Source of the DNA: Halomonas alkalicola
GTDB lineage: Bacteria > Pseudomonadota > Gammaproteobacteria > Pseudomonadales > Halomonadaceae
Assembly: GCF_030704205.1 (NCBI RefSeq)
Contig: NZ_CP131913.1
Span: forward strand, 3,224,001 to 3,288,000
Direction: 5' to 3'
DNA length: 64,000 nt
This document shows positions 63,263 through 64,000 of the stretch, one piece after another. Within the stretch, counting starts at the first letter, position 1; each line of letters starts with the position of its first letter. The notes under the pieces were generated by a model. That model had not been told where the DNA came from. It was given only the letters and a program-made list of their open reading frames with translations, and did not search any database. A program made the position numbers and the translations under genes.

Positions 63263-64000
63263 ATGACTGAACTGGCTACCCGCGATGCCGACGCGCCCGT
63301 CCTGGACGTGGCGGCGATCCGCGCGGACTTTCCGATCCTCGCCCGCCAGGTGCACGGCCGGCCGCTGGTCTATCTCGACAACGCGGCCACCAGCCAGACC
63401 CCGCGGCAGGTGATCGCGGCGTTCGACGACTACTACAGTCGCTACAACGCCAACATCCACCGCGGCCTGCACACCCTGGCGGATGAGGCCACCGCGGCCT
63501 TCGAGGGCACCCGGGAGACGGTGCGCGGCTTCCTGAACGCGGCCGAGCATCGCGAGATCATCTTCACCCGCGGCACCACCGAGGCGATCAACCTGGTGGC
63601 CAACAGCTGGGGCCGCGCCAACCTGAAGGCCGGCGACGAGGTGCTGATCTCGCGCCTGGAGCACCACTCCAATATCGTGCCCTGGCAGCTCCTGGCCGCC
63701 GAGCTCGGCTTCACCATCAAGGTGATCCCGGTGGACGAGCGCGGCGTGCTGGACCTCGACGCCTACCGGGGACTCTTCACCGAGCGCACCCGGCTGGTGG
63801 CGGTCAACCACGTCTCCAATGCCTTCGGCACCGTCAACCCGGTCAAGACGATGGCCGCCATCGCCCACGCCCAGGGCGCGCTGATCCTGGTGGATGGCGC
63901 CCAGGCCACCCCCCACCAGACGGTGGACGTGCGCGACATCGACGCCGACTTCTATGCCTTCTCCGGCCACAAGGTCTATGGCCCGACCGGGGTGGGCGTG
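63263..64000 (+). CDS. sufS: Cysteine desulfurase SufS (5' part)
   Basis: The 246 codons in the window run off the end. They show the class V aminotransferase-like fold with YLDNAATSQTP, the HHSN cofactor motif, LVDGAQATPH and the PLP lysine in FSGHKVYGPTG. SufS takes sulfur from cysteine for SufB. It begins 25 bp after sufD, after GAGGAAC. The C-terminal part with the active-site cysteine lies outside the window. Confidence 0.95.
   Translation, partial: MTELATRDADAPVLDVAAIRADFPILARQVHGRPLVYLDNAATSQTPRQVIAAFDDYYSRYNANIHRGLHTLADEATAAFEGTRETVRGFLNAAEHREIIFTRGTTEAINLVANSWGRANLKAGDEVLISRLEHHSNIVPWQLLAAELGFTIKVIPVDERGVLDLDAYRGLFTERTRLVAVNHVSNAFGTVNPVKTMAAIAHAQGALILVDGAQATPHQTVDVRDIDADFYAFSGHKVYGPTGVGV

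Overview
The window is one continuous stretch of a high-GC gammaproteobacterial chromosome. The 16S rRNA, the gene content and the ITS layout (tRNA-Ile, tRNA-Ala) fit the Halomonadaceae, most likely Halomonas or a close relative. This placement comes from reading the sequence, not from a database search. Coding density is high, most genes are housekeeping, and I see no prophage, integrase, transposase, CRISPR array or large mobile island.

Layout. 0-6.1 kb: a two-component system, a DUF2905 membrane protein and a long YdiJ-type FAD/Fe-S dehydrogenase. 6.3-13.6 kb: serS, a SIMPL-domain protein, an AI-2E/PerM-type permease, trxA, and sulfur/folate genes (cysB, cysH of the Fe-S APS reductase type, pabB). 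13.7-20.6 kb: a 2-methylcitrate (propionate) cluster, GntR regulator-prpB-prpC-acnD-prpF, with three TTGTCNACAA-like operator sites upstream. 20.7-26.7 kb: a complete rRNA operon with tandem promoters, boxA sites, 16S, tRNA-Ile, a broken second tRNA-Ile-like copy followed by a long hairpin, tRNA-Ala, 23S, 5S and terminator. 26.8-34.3 kb: a 53-residue ORF, gdhA, a DUF2721 protein, rlmM, an ABM protein, tusA, an unrecognised protein, a DUF3080 lipoprotein and a MATE exporter. 34.4-43.1 kb: epmC, a fused alpha/beta 2-oxoacid dehydrogenase E1, tatD, uup, a universal stress protein, a MarR regulator and several small proteins. 43.2-46.7 kb: fadBA, with a PsrA-like palindrome just before fadB. 46.7-58.9 kb: redox and accessory genes, panE, an AMP-phosphorylase-like gene coupled to a PRPP-synthetase-like gene, an M42 peptidase, a VIT-family transporter, Hsp20, a DsbA/FrnE protein, a Cu/Zn-type permease, an NAD-binding epimerase-like protein and yjdM. 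59.1-64 kb: the suf operon (Rrf2 regulator, sufB, sufC, sufD, sufS; the last runs off the end), with a Fur-like box and an Rrf2/IscR-like inverted repeat upstream.

How the genes work together. Three catabolic or biosynthetic units are complete or nearly so: propionyl-CoA to pyruvate plus succinate (prp), fatty-acid beta-oxidation (fad) and Fe-S cluster assembly (suf). The prp products depend on Fe-S enzymes such as AcnD. No single obviously new multi-gene system stands out. The observations most worth a second look are the broken tRNA-Ile copy plus hairpin inside the rRNA spacer, the NMP-phosphorylase/PRPP-synthetase-like pair, a stop-codon-bearing 12-bp tandem repeat, the repeat-derived linker in the YdiJ-like protein, a dispersed-looking inverted-repeat element after uup, and the operator architecture of the prp, fad and suf units.
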